Source: Monodelphis domestica
Taxonomy: Eukaryota > Chordata > Mammalia > Didelphimorphia > Didelphidae
Reading direction: 5' to 3'
DNA length: 64,000 bases
Assembly (NCBI RefSeq): GCF_027887165.1
Contig: NC_077232.1
Location: forward strand, 4,853,895 to 4,917,894
Within the stretch, counting starts at the first letter, position 1. Each line of letters opens with the position of its first letter. The notes below the pieces were generated by a model. The model was given only the letters and a program-made list of their open reading frames with translations, searched no databases and was not told the origin of the DNA. The position numbers and the translations under genes were made by a program. This document shows positions 63,545-64,000 of this stretch, one piece after another.

Positions 63545-63741
63545 CAGTGATGGTGAACCTTTTAGAGACCGAGTGCCCAAACAGCAACCCTCATGCTGCA
63601 TGTGATCTGCCCCCTTACAACAGACAGGGAAGGGAGGAAGTGCTCCCTTTGGGCTGCTGGACAGAGGGGTGGGTGATGTGAGAAATGCCCTTGGGGAGTG
63701 TGGGAAAGAGGGAGGGGTATAGCCCCGGTTCACCGACATAG
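63545..63741 (-). mobile_element. Nonautonomous hAT-type DNA transposon, 197 bp
   Basis: Begins 'CAGTGATGGTGAACCTTTTA' and ends 'GGTTCACCGACATAG', imperfect inverted repeats. Flanks AGCTAGGT (63,537-63,544) and ACCTAGGT (63,742-63,749) match at 7 of 8 bases. It shares its inner blocks with the copy at 33,681-33,889, read on the other strand (GAGTGCCCAAAC...CAACCCTCA). No transposase is encoded. Confidence 0.8.
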
Positions 63742-63749
63742 ACCTAGGT

Positions 63750-64000
63750 TATTTTCAGAAGGAGGGCATTAGCTGCTAGGGGGTTCCCTAAACATTTCAT
63801 GTAGAAGGTGACACGATGTGAGTTTTGATGGAAACAGGCTTCTAAGAAGTAGGAACGAAGAGGGAATGGATTCCAAGGGAGGTGTGGGTAATGGCATGGA
63901 AGATAGGTGCAAAGAACAAGAAGACCAATTTGGCTTCCCAGTTTACTCCATCCAATTCCTCCCTCCCCACAATTTATAGCTCCTCCTCTTGTCTAAGATG
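63750..64000. other. Intron 12 end of window, nothing recognised
   Basis: No repeat or exon that I can name. The next CPT1A exon has not been reached. Confidence 0.5.

Overview
This is 64 kb of mammalian, almost certainly marsupial, nuclear DNA. The diagnosis rests on the interspersed repeats. About twenty copies belong to a tRNA-derived SINE with the head GGGGCAGCTGGGTAGCTCAG and a MIR-like core, of the WALLSI/WSINE1 type known from marsupials. There are also many MIR/MAR1-type CORE-SINEs, marsupial-type L1 3' ends, old L2-like LINEs and TG...CA solo LTRs. I cannot name the species.

The only protein gene I can support is CPT1A (carnitine O-palmitoyltransferase 1, liver isoform), on the + strand and cut by the right edge. 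A CpG island at about 14.5-17.0 kb holds the likely TATA-less promoter (GC boxes plus a CCAAT box) and a noncoding exon 1 ending near 14,945. After a 24.6-kb intron, eleven coding exons follow: 39,602-39,742; 41,618-41,757; 46,911-47,082; 49,946-50,047; 50,988-51,125; 53,943-54,020; 54,630-54,737; 56,018-56,105; 56,218-56,413; 59,333-59,521; 60,847-60,952. Joined, they are 1,458 bases, an uninterrupted 486 codons that align without a gap to the first 486 residues of the human protein as I remember it. All junctions are GT-AG and keep the frame. The segment includes the malonyl-CoA-sensing N terminus, both membrane helices, and the catalytic domain as far as the active-site His473. The remaining 3' exons (about 287 codons, if the length is 773 as in human) lie beyond position 64,000.

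Layout: 1-14.4 kb is intergenic, with SINEs, L2 pieces, a 318-bp GGAA microsatellite and a possible LTR. 14.5-17 kb is the CpG island. 17-39.6 kb is intron 1, packed with nested insertions: a 342-bp solo LTR in an L2, a 966-bp solo LTR in a SINE, an L1 in a MIR with 17-bp duplications, an internally deleted L1, and a hAT-type element in a SINE. 39.6-61 kb holds the coding exons, with a second solo LTR of the 966-bp type in intron 6, a GT-rich minisatellite in intron 8 and a SINE-in-L1 nest in intron 10. 61-64 kb is intron 12, with L1, SINE and L2 fragments and a second hAT-type copy.

I found no operon, CRISPR array, tRNA or rRNA gene, and no intact mobile element. The most interesting unexplained signals are four perfect GTCACGTG octamers within 2.1 kb of early intron 1, a second CpG peak that could be an alternative first exon, a weak exon-2 donor with an open read-through frame, and an unidentified 186-codon antisense frame in intron 3.
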